A stretch of 7,497 nt of DNA from an uncultured Eubacteriales bacterium (GTDB lineage: Bacteria > Bacillota > Clostridia > Peptostreptococcales > Anaerovoracaceae), in NCBI GenBank assembly GCA_902766185.1, contig CACXCQ010000013.1:1-7497 (forward strand), written 5' to 3'. The notes beneath the pieces were generated by a model. It saw only the letters and a program-made list of their open reading frames with translations. It was not told where the DNA came from and did no database searches. Positions 1 through 5,604 of this stretch are shown piece after piece. A program made the position numbers and the translations under genes. The number at the start of each line of letters is the position of its first letter. Positions within the stretch are counted from its first letter, which is position 1.

Positions 1-2
1 AG

Positions 3-3000
3 ATGCTGTACAGACTTCGAAGTATTTGGGCAATGGCCCTGGTTTTGGCCGCGCTGACGATACTGCCGGCCAGTCCGTTTGTCCTGCAGGCGATGGCGGA
101 GGATGAGATACCGGTCGGAACGGCCGCTGAGTTTAATCAGGTCGTTGCGGATCTGAACGCTATCGGCGGATCCAAGACGGTCAAGCTGACGGATGACATT
201 TCGTTAGAGGGTCAGAGCCAGAATACGAGACTTAGAAAGGGCGAGCTTACCATCCTCGGGGAAGGACACATACTTGCCGCCAGCTTGTCGGTCTTAGAAG
301 ACGGCAAACTGAACCTGGGGAGGGCAAACTATGATAAGACCCTGGACATGCTGACCAGCACTACGGATCTCTGCATTGTAAATGTTGACGGTAACGGCAA
401 TCTTGACATTTATAATGGCGTGACCATCCGTGACTGCACGCGTGCCGGTCAGGCGGGCGGGATACAAGCCGTTGGAAGGTCTGTTGTAAATATGTATGGC
501 GGAACGATCACGAATTGCGGCAGTCGTGCTGTTTCGGGTGGAGTATATATAGATGGACATTCCACATTCAATATGTATGATGGAGAAATCACCAACTGTT
601 TTGGCAAGAGCGGTGGAGCAATCGGGCTAGGCGGCGGAGCTTCGTTTGGTCCTTTGGACCGCGGCCCTGTTTCCTTTAACATGTATGGAGGTACGATCAA
701 GGATTGCGAAGATAAGTATATTGGCGGCGGAGCTGTTTGCGCAGCCTATTCAGAGGGCCCTGTCGAGGTCAATATAAGCAGAGGAACAATAGAGAACTGC
801 ACCTCCAGTTCTTATGGTTACGGGGCTGCGATTTCTTTCTATAACACCTATGAGAAAACTACATTCTCAATGACCGGAGGAACGATACAAAACTGTACTG
901 CAGGAGGCTACGGTATGGGCGGCGGAATTTGTTTCTATTACTCCGACACATACACCACCACATTTCCGGAATTATCGTTCACAATTGATGGGGGATCAGT
1001 CACGGGATGCAGCTGCAAAGATACTAGCTATGGATATGGAGGCGGTATTCTCCTTAGAACTCCCACAAATGCAGTTGCAAGTGTTCAACTGAAAAGCGGC
1101 CTTGTGAAAGGCAATGACGCAAAAATTGGCGGAGGTATAATAGTGTTCAATGGTCCGGCCAATATTTCCGATGGCTTCGGTCTGCATAATAACTCAGCCA
1201 CAACAGTCGGCGATGATATCTACAACAATGCTGCCGACGTAACTCTCGGAACAGTAGACACATCCGCAACTCTTGAGTCCTGCGGTCATCCGATCACGGG
1301 TTGGTATGACGATGCCAACAAGCGCTGGAGCTATAAGGAATGCACGGGGAAGGATGATTATTTAGAACTTTTCACAGAAACAGGCACGGTATGCACGGAG
1401 GAGTACGGACTGAAGGCAGCGCATGGCAAACTGTTTGATGTAACCTGGAAGAATGACGATGGCAGCGAGATCCTTGAAGAGGATAAGGATGTGCCGGAAG
1501 GAAGCTCCCCGAGTTATGACGGCGATGAGCCGACGAAGGAAGAGACAGCCCAGTACACCTTCACCTTCGCGGGGTGGGCGACGGAGCCTGATCAGGAGAG
1601 CGGCAAGCCGGTGAGCGAGCTGCCGGCTGTTGAAGACAACACGACTTACTATGCAGCCTTCAGCAAGACGCCCAAAAAATACACGGTGACCTGGATGAGC
1701 CAGGACGGGAAGACGGAGCTGGAAAAGGATACCGAGGTCCCCTACGGCAATCAGCCGAGCTATGACAGCGATGAACCGACGAAGGATCCGACGGCCCAGT
1801 ACACCTACACCTTTGCGGGATGGGCGACGGAGCCTGACCAGGAGAGCGGCAAGCCGGCGAGCGAGCTGCCGACGGTAAAAGGCAACGAGACCTATTACGC
1901 AGCATTCAGCAAGACCGTGAACAAGTTTACGGTGACCTGGATGAACGAAGACCAGCAGCTGGAGAAGGACACGGGCGTCCCCTACGGCGAGCAGCCGAGC
2001 TATGACGGCGACGAGCCGAAGAAGGATGCCACTGCCCAGTACACCTATGCGTTTGCGGGATGGGCGACGGAGCCCGGCCAGGAAAGCGGCAAGCCGGTGG
2101 GCGAGCTGCCCGCCGTTGAGGGCGACGCGACCTACTACACGGCCTTCAGCAAGACAGAGAACAAGTACACCGTGACCTGGATGAACGAAGACACTGAGCT
2201 GGAGAAGGACGCAGACGTGCCCTACGGCGATCAGCCCAGCTATGACGGCGCCGAGCCGAAGAAGGACGCCACGGCTCAGTACACCTATGCGTTTGCGGGA
2301 TGGGCGACGGAGCCCGGCCAGGAGAGCGGCAAGCCGGTGAGCGAGCTGCCCGCCGTTGAGGGCGACGCGGCCTACTACGCGGCCTTCAGCAAGACAGAGA
2401 ACAAGTACACCGTGACCTGGATGAACGAAGACACTGAGCTGGAGAAGGACGCAGATGTGCCGTGCGGCGAGCAGCCCAGCTATGACGGCGCCGAGCCGAA
2501 GAAGGACGCCACGGCTCAGTACACCTATGCATTCGCGGGATGGGCGACGGAGCCCGGCCAGGAGAGCGGCAAGCCGGTAAGCGAGCTGCCCGCCGTTGAG
2601 GGCGACGCGACCTATTACGCAGCCTTTGCGAAGACCCTTAGAGAATACACCGTTTCCTTCGATTCCAATGGCGGTTCGGACGTGAAGGACCAGACCATCC
2701 CCTACGGGAGCACCGCTTCGAAGCCTGATGATCCGACCCGTTCCGGTTACACGTTCAAAGGCTGGTATCTCGATGGTGAGCCGTACGATTTCAGCAAGCC
2801 GATAACGGGTGACTGCAAGCTGGTCGCAGAGTGGGAGAAGAAGGAGGAGCCGACCTCGCGCGGCGTGCTCATCCTGACCATGACGCCCAACGGACAGAAC
2901 CGCATGAACATGAAGTGGACCCTGCTGAATGATGTCGACGGATACGACCTGTTCCTGTCCCACTGCGATTTCCCGGACAAGAAGGTCGCAAAGAAGCTGG

Positions 3001-3443
3001 TCAAGACCATCAAGGGCAACAAGACCAGCAAGTGGGTCACCGGCAAGGTGAAGAAGCACGAGGACTACAAGGCAGTGGTCAAAGCCTACGTCATGAAGGA
3101 CGGCAAGAAGACCTACGTCAAGACGAGCAACACGGCCCACGCCATCAGCACCAACGGGACGCTCCTCTGCACCAACGTGAAGTCGATCAAGCTGGCGAAG
3201 AAGAAGGTGACCCTCAAGGCGGGAGCGACCCACAAGATCAAAGCCACGGTAGTGAAGGTCAACAAGCATAAGCGCCTGCTCTCCTTGCTCCACGGCAAGA
3301 AGCTGAGATACATCAGCGGCGACAAGAAGATCGCCACCGTATCCAAGAGCGGCAAGATCAAAGCCAGAAGCGCCGGGACCTGCAAGGTCTACGTGCTCGG
3401 CATCAACGGCGTCTACAGCACGATGACGATCACCGTCAAGTAA
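3..3443 (+). CDS. Large secreted surface protein: beta-helix, InlB-like repeats, Ig-like C-terminus
   Basis: Probable cell-surface or secreted adhesin-like protein, 1146 residues as read from the ATG at nt 3. Residues 1-32 look like a signal peptide (Arg4, Arg6, hydrophobic core, Ala-Met-Ala then Glu-Asp). Residues ~130-400 form a right-handed beta-helix of degenerate coils: GG(G)-hydrophobic turns alternate with strands like NMYGGTITNC (161-172, 188-199, 224-235, 255-266, 287-298, 325-336). Residues 477-880 are five InlB-like repeats (YTVTW...FAGWATEP...YYAAFSKT). Residues 881-946 are a canonical InlB B-repeat (FDSNGG...GYTFKGWY). Residues ~953-1050 look Fn3-like, and ~1058-1146 match an Ig-like group 2 (BIG2) fold (KIATVSKSGKIKA...). 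The C-terminal third is very Lys-rich. No LPXTG, S-layer homology or membrane anchor is seen, so attachment is unclear. The true start could lie upstream of the window, since no ribosome-binding site is visible. A strong terminator follows. The ligand is unknown. Confidence 0.93.
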   Translation: MLYRLRSIWAMALVLAALTILPASPFVLQAMAEDEIPVGTAAEFNQVVADLNAIGGSKTVKLTDDISLEGQSQNTRLRKGELTILGEGHILAASLSVLEDGKLNLGRANYDKTLDMLTSTTDLCIVNVDGNGNLDIYNGVTIRDCTRAGQAGGIQAVGRSVVNMYGGTITNCGSRAVSGGVYIDGHSTFNMYDGEITNCFGKSGGAIGLGGGASFGPLDRGPVSFNMYGGTIKDCEDKYIGGGAVCAAYSEGPVEVNISRGTIENCTSSSYGYGAAISFYNTYEKTTFSMTGGTIQNCTAGGYGMGGGICFYYSDTYTTTFPELSFTIDGGSVTGCSCKDTSYGYGGGILLRTPTNAVASVQLKSGLVKGNDAKIGGGIIVFNGPANISDGFGLHNNSATTVGDDIYNNAADVTLGTVDTSATLESCGHPITGWYDDANKRWSYKECTGKDDYLELFTETGTVCTEEYGLKAAHGKLFDVTWKNDDGSEILEEDKDVPEGSSPSYDGDEPTKEETAQYTFTFAGWATEPDQESGKPVSELPAVEDNTTYYAAFSKTPKKYTVTWMSQDGKTELEKDTEVPYGNQPSYDSDEPTKDPTAQYTYTFAGWATEPDQESGKPASELPTVKGNETYYAAFSKTVNKFTVTWMNEDQQLEKDTGVPYGEQPSYDGDEPKKDATAQYTYAFAGWATEPGQESGKPVGELPAVEGDATYYTAFSKTENKYTVTWMNEDTELEKDADVPYGDQPSYDGAEPKKDATAQYTYAFAGWATEPGQESGKPVSELPAVEGDAAYYAAFSKTENKYTVTWMNEDTELEKDADVPCGEQPSYDGAEPKKDATAQYTYAFAGWATEPGQESGKPVSELPAVEGDATYYAAFAKTLREYTVSFDSNGGSDVKDQTIPYGSTASKPDDPTRSGYTFKGWYLDGEPYDFSKPITGDCKLVAEWEKKEEPTSRGVLILTMTPNGQNRMNMKWTLLNDVDGYDLFLSHCDFPDKKVAKKLVKTIKGNKTSKWVTGKVKKHEDYKAVVKAYVMKDGKKTYVKTSNTAHAISTNGTLLCTNVKSIKLAKKKVTLKAGATHKIKATVVKVNKHKRLLSLLHGKKLRYISGDKKIATVSKSGKIKARSAGTCKVYVLGINGVYSTMTITVK
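1431..2642 (+). repeat. Five tandem InlB-like coding repeats (two units of 246 nt, three of 240 nt)
   Basis: Units begin at the strand ending in the VTW (or DVTW) motif: 1431-1676, 1677-1922, 1923-2162, 2163-2402 and 2403-2642. The first two are 82 codons and the last three exactly 80 codons. Each contains TVTW, an acidic linker, PSYD, AQYT(Y/F), FAGWATEP, SGKP and a closing AAF(S/A)KT or TAFSKT. Units four and five are nearly identical: I count 7 differences in the first 180 bases (2163-2340 region against 2403-2580 region). Divergence rises toward the outer units, the pattern expected from recent internal duplication. All lengths are multiples of three, so gain or loss of a unit keeps the frame. 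Confidence 0.95.
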
Positions 3444-3474
3444 GCGCCGGCAACACAACGAAAACGAAACAACG

Positions 3475-3511
3475 CGATTCCCGGGACCAGTTCCCGGGAA
3501 TCGTTTTTTTT
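3475..3511 (+). terminator. Rho-independent terminator after the surface-protein gene
   Basis: A perfect 12-bp stem, CGATTCCCGGGA (3475-3486) with TCCCGGGAATCG (3492-3503), closes on a 5-base loop (CCAGT) and runs into eight T residues (3504-3511). It lies 31 bases after the TAA stop, so it should end the upstream transcript. It also means the genes further right need their own promoter. Confidence 0.94.
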
Positions 3512-3522
3512 GCAAAAATCGG

Positions 3523-3558
3523 GCTAAACAATAGGGCGGAAATGCCGTATAGTATAAC
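3523..3558 (+). repeat. 36-base direct repeat, copy 1 (contains a -10-like box)
   Basis: Begins GCTAAACAA, continues AGGGCG and ends GTATAGTATAAC. It aligns without gaps to 3998-4033, with 30 of 36 positions identical by my count. It starts 12 bases after the T-tract of the terminator. The TATAAC at 3553-3558 resembles a -10 box, but this copy has TAG where the second has the extended-minus-10 TGG. No gene follows copy 1 directly, so if it was a promoter, what it served is gone or displaced. Confidence 0.75.
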
Positions 3559-3600
3559 TCAACATGTGGGATGCGTGTAGTTTTTCTCTTATGGTTTTGA

Positions 3601-3717
3601 GATCAACATTTTTTGGCCCATGGAAGTCCGGTGAACCTTACCAGAATGGGATTCTCGTGTTGATCTTGCATGGGATTTCTCGGATCAACATCGAAACCAG
3701 CAGAATCCGTGTTGATT
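3601..3717. repeat. Alternating inverted GATCAACA / TGTTGATC motifs
   Basis: Four 8-base motifs alternate in orientation: GATCAACA 3601-3608, TGTTGATC 3658-3665, GATCAACA 3683-3690 and TGTTGATT 3710-3717 (one mismatch). The second and third form a perfect 8-bp inverted pair around 17 bases; the third and fourth form a 7-bp pair around 19 bases. A related direct repeat, ATGGGATT(T)CTCG, sits beside the motifs (from 3646 and from 3670). Such arrays can be operators for a dimeric regulator, or transposon-end repeats. Either reading is inference. Confidence 0.6.
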
Positions 3718-3833
3718 ACTAAATCCTCGAACTGTATCTACACGGATCACACAAACTGGAAACAATCACGGGTCATTTTCACCTCCATCGTGTAGATTCA
3801 AAGACGAGAATCGAAAAACAACACGACACGTCC

Positions 3834-3939
3834 TGTGGACTGGACTGTACCCCAGATTGTGGACAGTGCGAGCAGCGTAGAAATACAACAGACCCGATTT
3901 GTGGACACCACGTTCTGCAGCGATCCCATTCTGTGGACA
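3834..3939. repeat. Spaced CCC-N4-TGTGGACA motifs
   Basis: TGTGGAC occurs at 3834, 3858, 3900 and 3932. The last three belong to a longer pattern, CCC-N4-TGTGGACA, at 3851-3865, 3893-3907 and 3925-3939; the first lacks the CCC. On the minus strand the pattern reads TGTCCACA-N4-GGG. Start-to-start spacing is irregular (42 and 32 bases), unlike a CRISPR or a simple tandem repeat. Multiple similar subterminal repeats of this kind are known at the ends of IS21-family elements, where the transposase binds, but no transposase gene is in the window. Confidence 0.6.
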
Positions 3940-3997
3940 CCAGTGATCCGCACCATCTCACCAAATTGTTATAATAATAAACGTCTCGTGTAGTTGT

Positions 3998-4033
3998 GCT
4001 AAACAACAGGGCGATAATGCTGTATGGTATAAT
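3998..4033 (+). repeat. 36-base direct repeat, copy 2 (contains a TATAAT box)
   Basis: Gap-free counterpart of 3523-3558, offset by 475 bases in the same orientation. It ends in TGGTATAAT, a better promoter match than copy 1. It lies just upstream of the perfect Shine-Dalgarno at 4059-4065, so this copy is probably the functional one. Conservation of the whole 36 bases, not just the -10 box, suggests a shared promoter module or a duplicated segment rather than a chance match. Confidence 0.75.
4025..4033 (+). promoter_or_regulatory. Candidate extended -10 promoter for the cREC remnant and MATE gene
   Basis: TGGTATAAT matches the extended -10 pattern TG-N-TATAAT exactly. I see no good TTGACA-like -35 box 16-18 bases upstream, which is tolerable for extended -10 promoters. 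Initiation would fall near 4040, leaving a short leader before the AAGGAGG at 4059-4065. It is the best promoter candidate between the terminator at 3475-3511 and the MATE gene. A second TATAAT at 3970-3975 lacks both the TG extension and a -35 box and is weaker. Confidence 0.5.
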
Positions 4034-4058
4034 AAATGACATAATGGCAGACGCTTCG

Positions 4059-4065
4059 AAGGAGG
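4059..4065 (+). promoter_or_regulatory. Perfect Shine-Dalgarno (AAGGAGG) before an ATA codon
   Basis: AAGGAGG is a full match to the anti-Shine-Dalgarno. No ATG, GTG or TTG follows at a workable distance. The ATG at 4066 directly abuts the site and opens only a 22-codon frame. The codon 10 bases downstream, at 4076, is ATA, and it begins a frame that reads like the start of a cREC-type protein. The site therefore marks the start of a gene whose initiation codon has probably mutated. Confidence 0.7.
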
Positions 4066-4075
4066 ATGAACGACA

Positions 4076-4213
4076 ATAGCAAAAATATTTCTGGACGACT
4101 TCCGAAACCCGGACGCCAACATGAAGAACTATAACGTCGTGAGGTCCTACGAAACCTGCGTCCAGCTTTTGCAGCTGTTTGAAAATGATGCAACAGGAAA
4201 GGCAGTGCGATGA
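4076..4213 (+). pseudogene. Truncated cREC-like receiver-domain gene with ATA in place of ATG
   Basis: The frame reads IAKIFLDDFRNPD, then about ten residues, then NVVRSYETCVQLLQLFEND, and stops after 45 codons. The order 'K-I-(F/Y)-L-D-D-x-R-x-P' followed by 'VVRSY-E' and a helix is how small cREC (cyclic-phosphate-processing receiver) proteins begin. I recognise that family from memory and could not search it. Members usually run to roughly 100 residues or more, so the C-terminal half is missing. The expected first codon before Ala-Lys-Ile is Met; here it is ATA, one transition from ATG, correctly spaced from AAGGAGG. The TGA stop overlaps the MATE start as ATGA (4210-4213). It may be a decayed gene, or a short translated leader initiating inefficiently at ATA and coupling to MATE. 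An in-frame ATG at 4121 has no ribosome-binding site and would skip the conserved motif. Confidence 0.5.
4195..4202 (+). promoter_or_regulatory. Ribosome-binding site of the MATE gene
   Basis: AGGAAAGG ends 7 bases before the ATG at 4210. It supports that start over later in-frame Met codons, the next being Met29 inside the first membrane segment. It lies inside the tail of the truncated cREC-like frame. Confidence 0.65.
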
Positions 4214-5556
4214 TCCGCAAAGACAGGATCCAATTATCTGATCATTTTACATATGGGAAACTGTTCTGGTTCGTCCTGCCGACGATTGCGAACATGATCT
4301 TCCTCTCGCTCTACGGGATCGTGGACGGTCTGTTCATTTCCAATTTCGTCGGGAAGGTCGCCTTCGCGGCGGTCAACGTGACGTTTCCGATCTTTTCGGT
4401 CCTCGGCGTGTTCGGGCTGATGATCGGCACCGGCGGATCGGCGATCATCGGCAAAAGGCTGGGGGAGCAGAAGCCGGAGGAAGCCAACGGGTACTTCTCG
4501 TTTTTTGTTTTCGTCTGCATGGCGTTAGGCATCGTCATGGCCGTTGTGGGAGCATTCATTTTAAGGCCCGCCATCGGGCTGATCGGCGTGGAGCCGGAGA
4601 TGGTCAGGCACTGCATGGTGTACGGACTCATCGGGATGATCACGCTGCCCTGCTATATGCTCCAGCACCTGTTTCAGATCCTGTTCGTCACCGCTGAGAA
4701 ACCCCGGCTGGGATTCTGGATCACGGTGATGACGGGCGTGACCAATATCGTGCTGGACTTCATCCTGATCGTGCTGCTCGACTGGGGCGTAGCCGGCGCG
4801 GCCGTGGCCACAAGCTTCAGCGAGCTGATCGGCGGCATCGTGCCCATCATCTACTTTGCCCGGCCAAACGACAGCCTTCTCAGGCTGGGCAGGCCAAGGG
4901 TGGAGTACCGGGCCTTAGGCAAAGCCTGTTCAAACGGGATGTCCGAGCTGGTGTCCACCGTCTCCGAGTCGGTGGTGACCATGCTGTATAACTTTCAGTT
5001 GCTACGGATCGCGGGAGCTGACGGGGTGGCGGCATTCGGCGTCATGCAGTACTGCACGTTCATTTTCTTTGCCATATTCGCCGGATACAACATGGGCATC
5101 CAGCCTTTGTTCAGCTACCATTACGGCGCAGACGACCGGGATGAATTGAAAAACCTGTTCCGCAAGAGCATCATGCTGGTGGAGGGCGGAGGCCTGGTCA
5201 TGCTGGCGCTGCTGGTCATTTTTGCCCGGCCGCTGGTCTCCGTATTCGTGGGCTACGATGCGGATCTGGTGGACATGGCGGTGCATGGCATACGCATCTA
5301 CGCGCTGATCTTCATCACCTGCGGGCTGAACATCTTCACCACCGGCATGTTCACCGCGCTGAACAACGGGGCGGTCTCGGCGTTCATCGCCACGGTGCGG
5401 GTGGTCATATGCGAAATCGGATCGGTCATGATCCTTCCGATATTTTTCGGTCTGAACGGCATCTGGTTCTCGGCGGCGGTGGCAGAGGCGGGATCCATCA
5501 TCCCCGTCATCCTCTTCACCGTGAAGCTGAGAAAGAGATACGGATACGCGGACTGA
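4210..5556 (+). CDS. MATE-family multidrug/cation antiporter
   Basis: Complete 448-residue integral membrane transporter of the MATE family, which exports drugs or metabolites across the cytoplasmic membrane in exchange for Na+ or H+. Length and hydrophobic pattern fit 12 membrane segments in two homologous halves (about 16-225 and 236-440). Family signatures are clear: QLSDHFTYGKLFWFVLP (8-24), GIVDGLFISNFVG (36-48), and the loop GTGGSAIIGKRLGEQKPEEAN (73-93). In the second half come SNGMSELVSTVSESVV (241-256) and GYNMGIQPLFSYHYGA (292-307). It resembles the MepA/DinF-like group of Firmicutes; the substrate cannot be read from the sequence. The start at 4210 is backed by AGGAAAGG and by the normal N-terminus. 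It overlaps the truncated upstream frame by ATGA, so translation may be coupled. Transcription probably begins near 4040. The gene looks intact, with no frameshift or missing segment. Confidence 0.97.
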   Translation: MIRKDRIQLSDHFTYGKLFWFVLPTIANMIFLSLYGIVDGLFISNFVGKVAFAAVNVTFPIFSVLGVFGLMIGTGGSAIIGKRLGEQKPEEANGYFSFFVFVCMALGIVMAVVGAFILRPAIGLIGVEPEMVRHCMVYGLIGMITLPCYMLQHLFQILFVTAEKPRLGFWITVMTGVTNIVLDFILIVLLDWGVAGAAVATSFSELIGGIVPIIYFARPNDSLLRLGRPRVEYRALGKACSNGMSELVSTVSESVVTMLYNFQLLRIAGADGVAAFGVMQYCTFIFFAIFAGYNMGIQPLFSYHYGADDRDELKNLFRKSIMLVEGGGLVMLALLVIFARPLVSVFVGYDADLVDMAVHGIRIYALIFITCGLNIFTTGMFTALNNGAVSAFIATVRVVICEIGSVMILPIFFGLNGIWFSAAVAEAGSIIPVILFTVKLRKRYGYAD

Positions 5557-5592
5557 CCAGGTTTTGAACGTACTGCTGTATAGAGAAAGAGC

Positions 5593-5598
5593 AGGTAG
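5593..5598 (+). promoter_or_regulatory. Weak ribosome-binding site of the CotH-family gene
   Basis: AGGTAG, 6 bases before the ATG at 5605, is the only Shine-Dalgarno-like sequence in the 48-base gap after the MATE stop. The gap has no terminator hairpin. It has no properly spaced promoter either, so read-through from the MATE transcript is likely. The segment GCTGTATAG (5576-5584) echoes the end of the 36-base repeats but lacks a good -10 box. Confidence 0.4.
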
Positions 5599-5604
5599 AA
5601 AGAA

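Larger units (their letters stand above)
3574..3993. repeat. Four CGTGTAG motifs spread across the spacer
   Basis: CGTGTAG occurs on the + strand at 3574-3580, 3789-3795 and 3987-3993, and inverted (CTACACG) at 3738-3744. The 3738 and 3789 copies extend to a 9-base inverted pair, ATCTACACG (3736-3744) with CGTGTAGAT (3789-3797). The outer two copies lie just inside the two 36-base direct repeats. A 7-base word can recur by chance, so the set is less convincing than the longer motifs. Confidence 0.4.
3512..4075. other. Repeat-dense region without an intact gene
   Basis: No reading frame here has a credible start, ribosome-binding site and recognisable product on either strand. The base composition is more AT-rich than the flanking genes. 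The stretch carries several families of short repeats, listed separately: 36-base direct copies near both ends, GATCAACA/TGTTGATC motifs, CCC-N4-TGTGGACA motifs and CGTGTAG motifs. An 11-base inverted pair also links its two halves: CAGAATGGGAT at 3642-3652 and ATCCCATTCTG at 3923-3933. The content resembles either transposase-binding repeats left by a lost mobile element or a multi-site control region. The sequence alone does not decide between them. Confidence 0.7.

Noticed and set aside
1362..3515. 717-codon open frame on the minus strand
   Set aside because: It runs antisense to the InlB-like repeats, where high GC and repetition remove stops. It starts inside the opposite terminator region, its product is Leu/Val/Arg/Gly-rich without a recognisable domain, and no ribosome-binding site is evident.
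3834..3939. TGTGGA words as DnaA boxes of a replication origin
   Set aside because: The DnaA box complement is TGTGNATAA. These sites read TGTGGACA and fail at the last positions, and no dnaA, dnaN or AT-rich unwinding region accompanies them.
3601..3939. CRISPR array
   Set aside because: Repeats are only 8-15 bases, vary in orientation and spacing, and no cas gene is present.
3779..4042. 87-codon minus-strand frame with many Cys residues
   Set aside because: It translates the TGTCCACA-type repeats and promoter sequence. The Cys residues come from the repeated word and have no metal-binding spacing, and no start site supports it.
4066..4134. 22-codon frame from the ATG abutting GGAGG
   Set aside because: The ATG touches the Shine-Dalgarno, leaving no spacer, and the peptide has no family features. 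The frame starting 10 bases after the site carries the conserved motif instead.
5564..5584. Promoter for the CotH gene (TTGAAC and TATAGA)
   Set aside because: The two boxes are only 9 bases apart, too close for a sigma-A type promoter.
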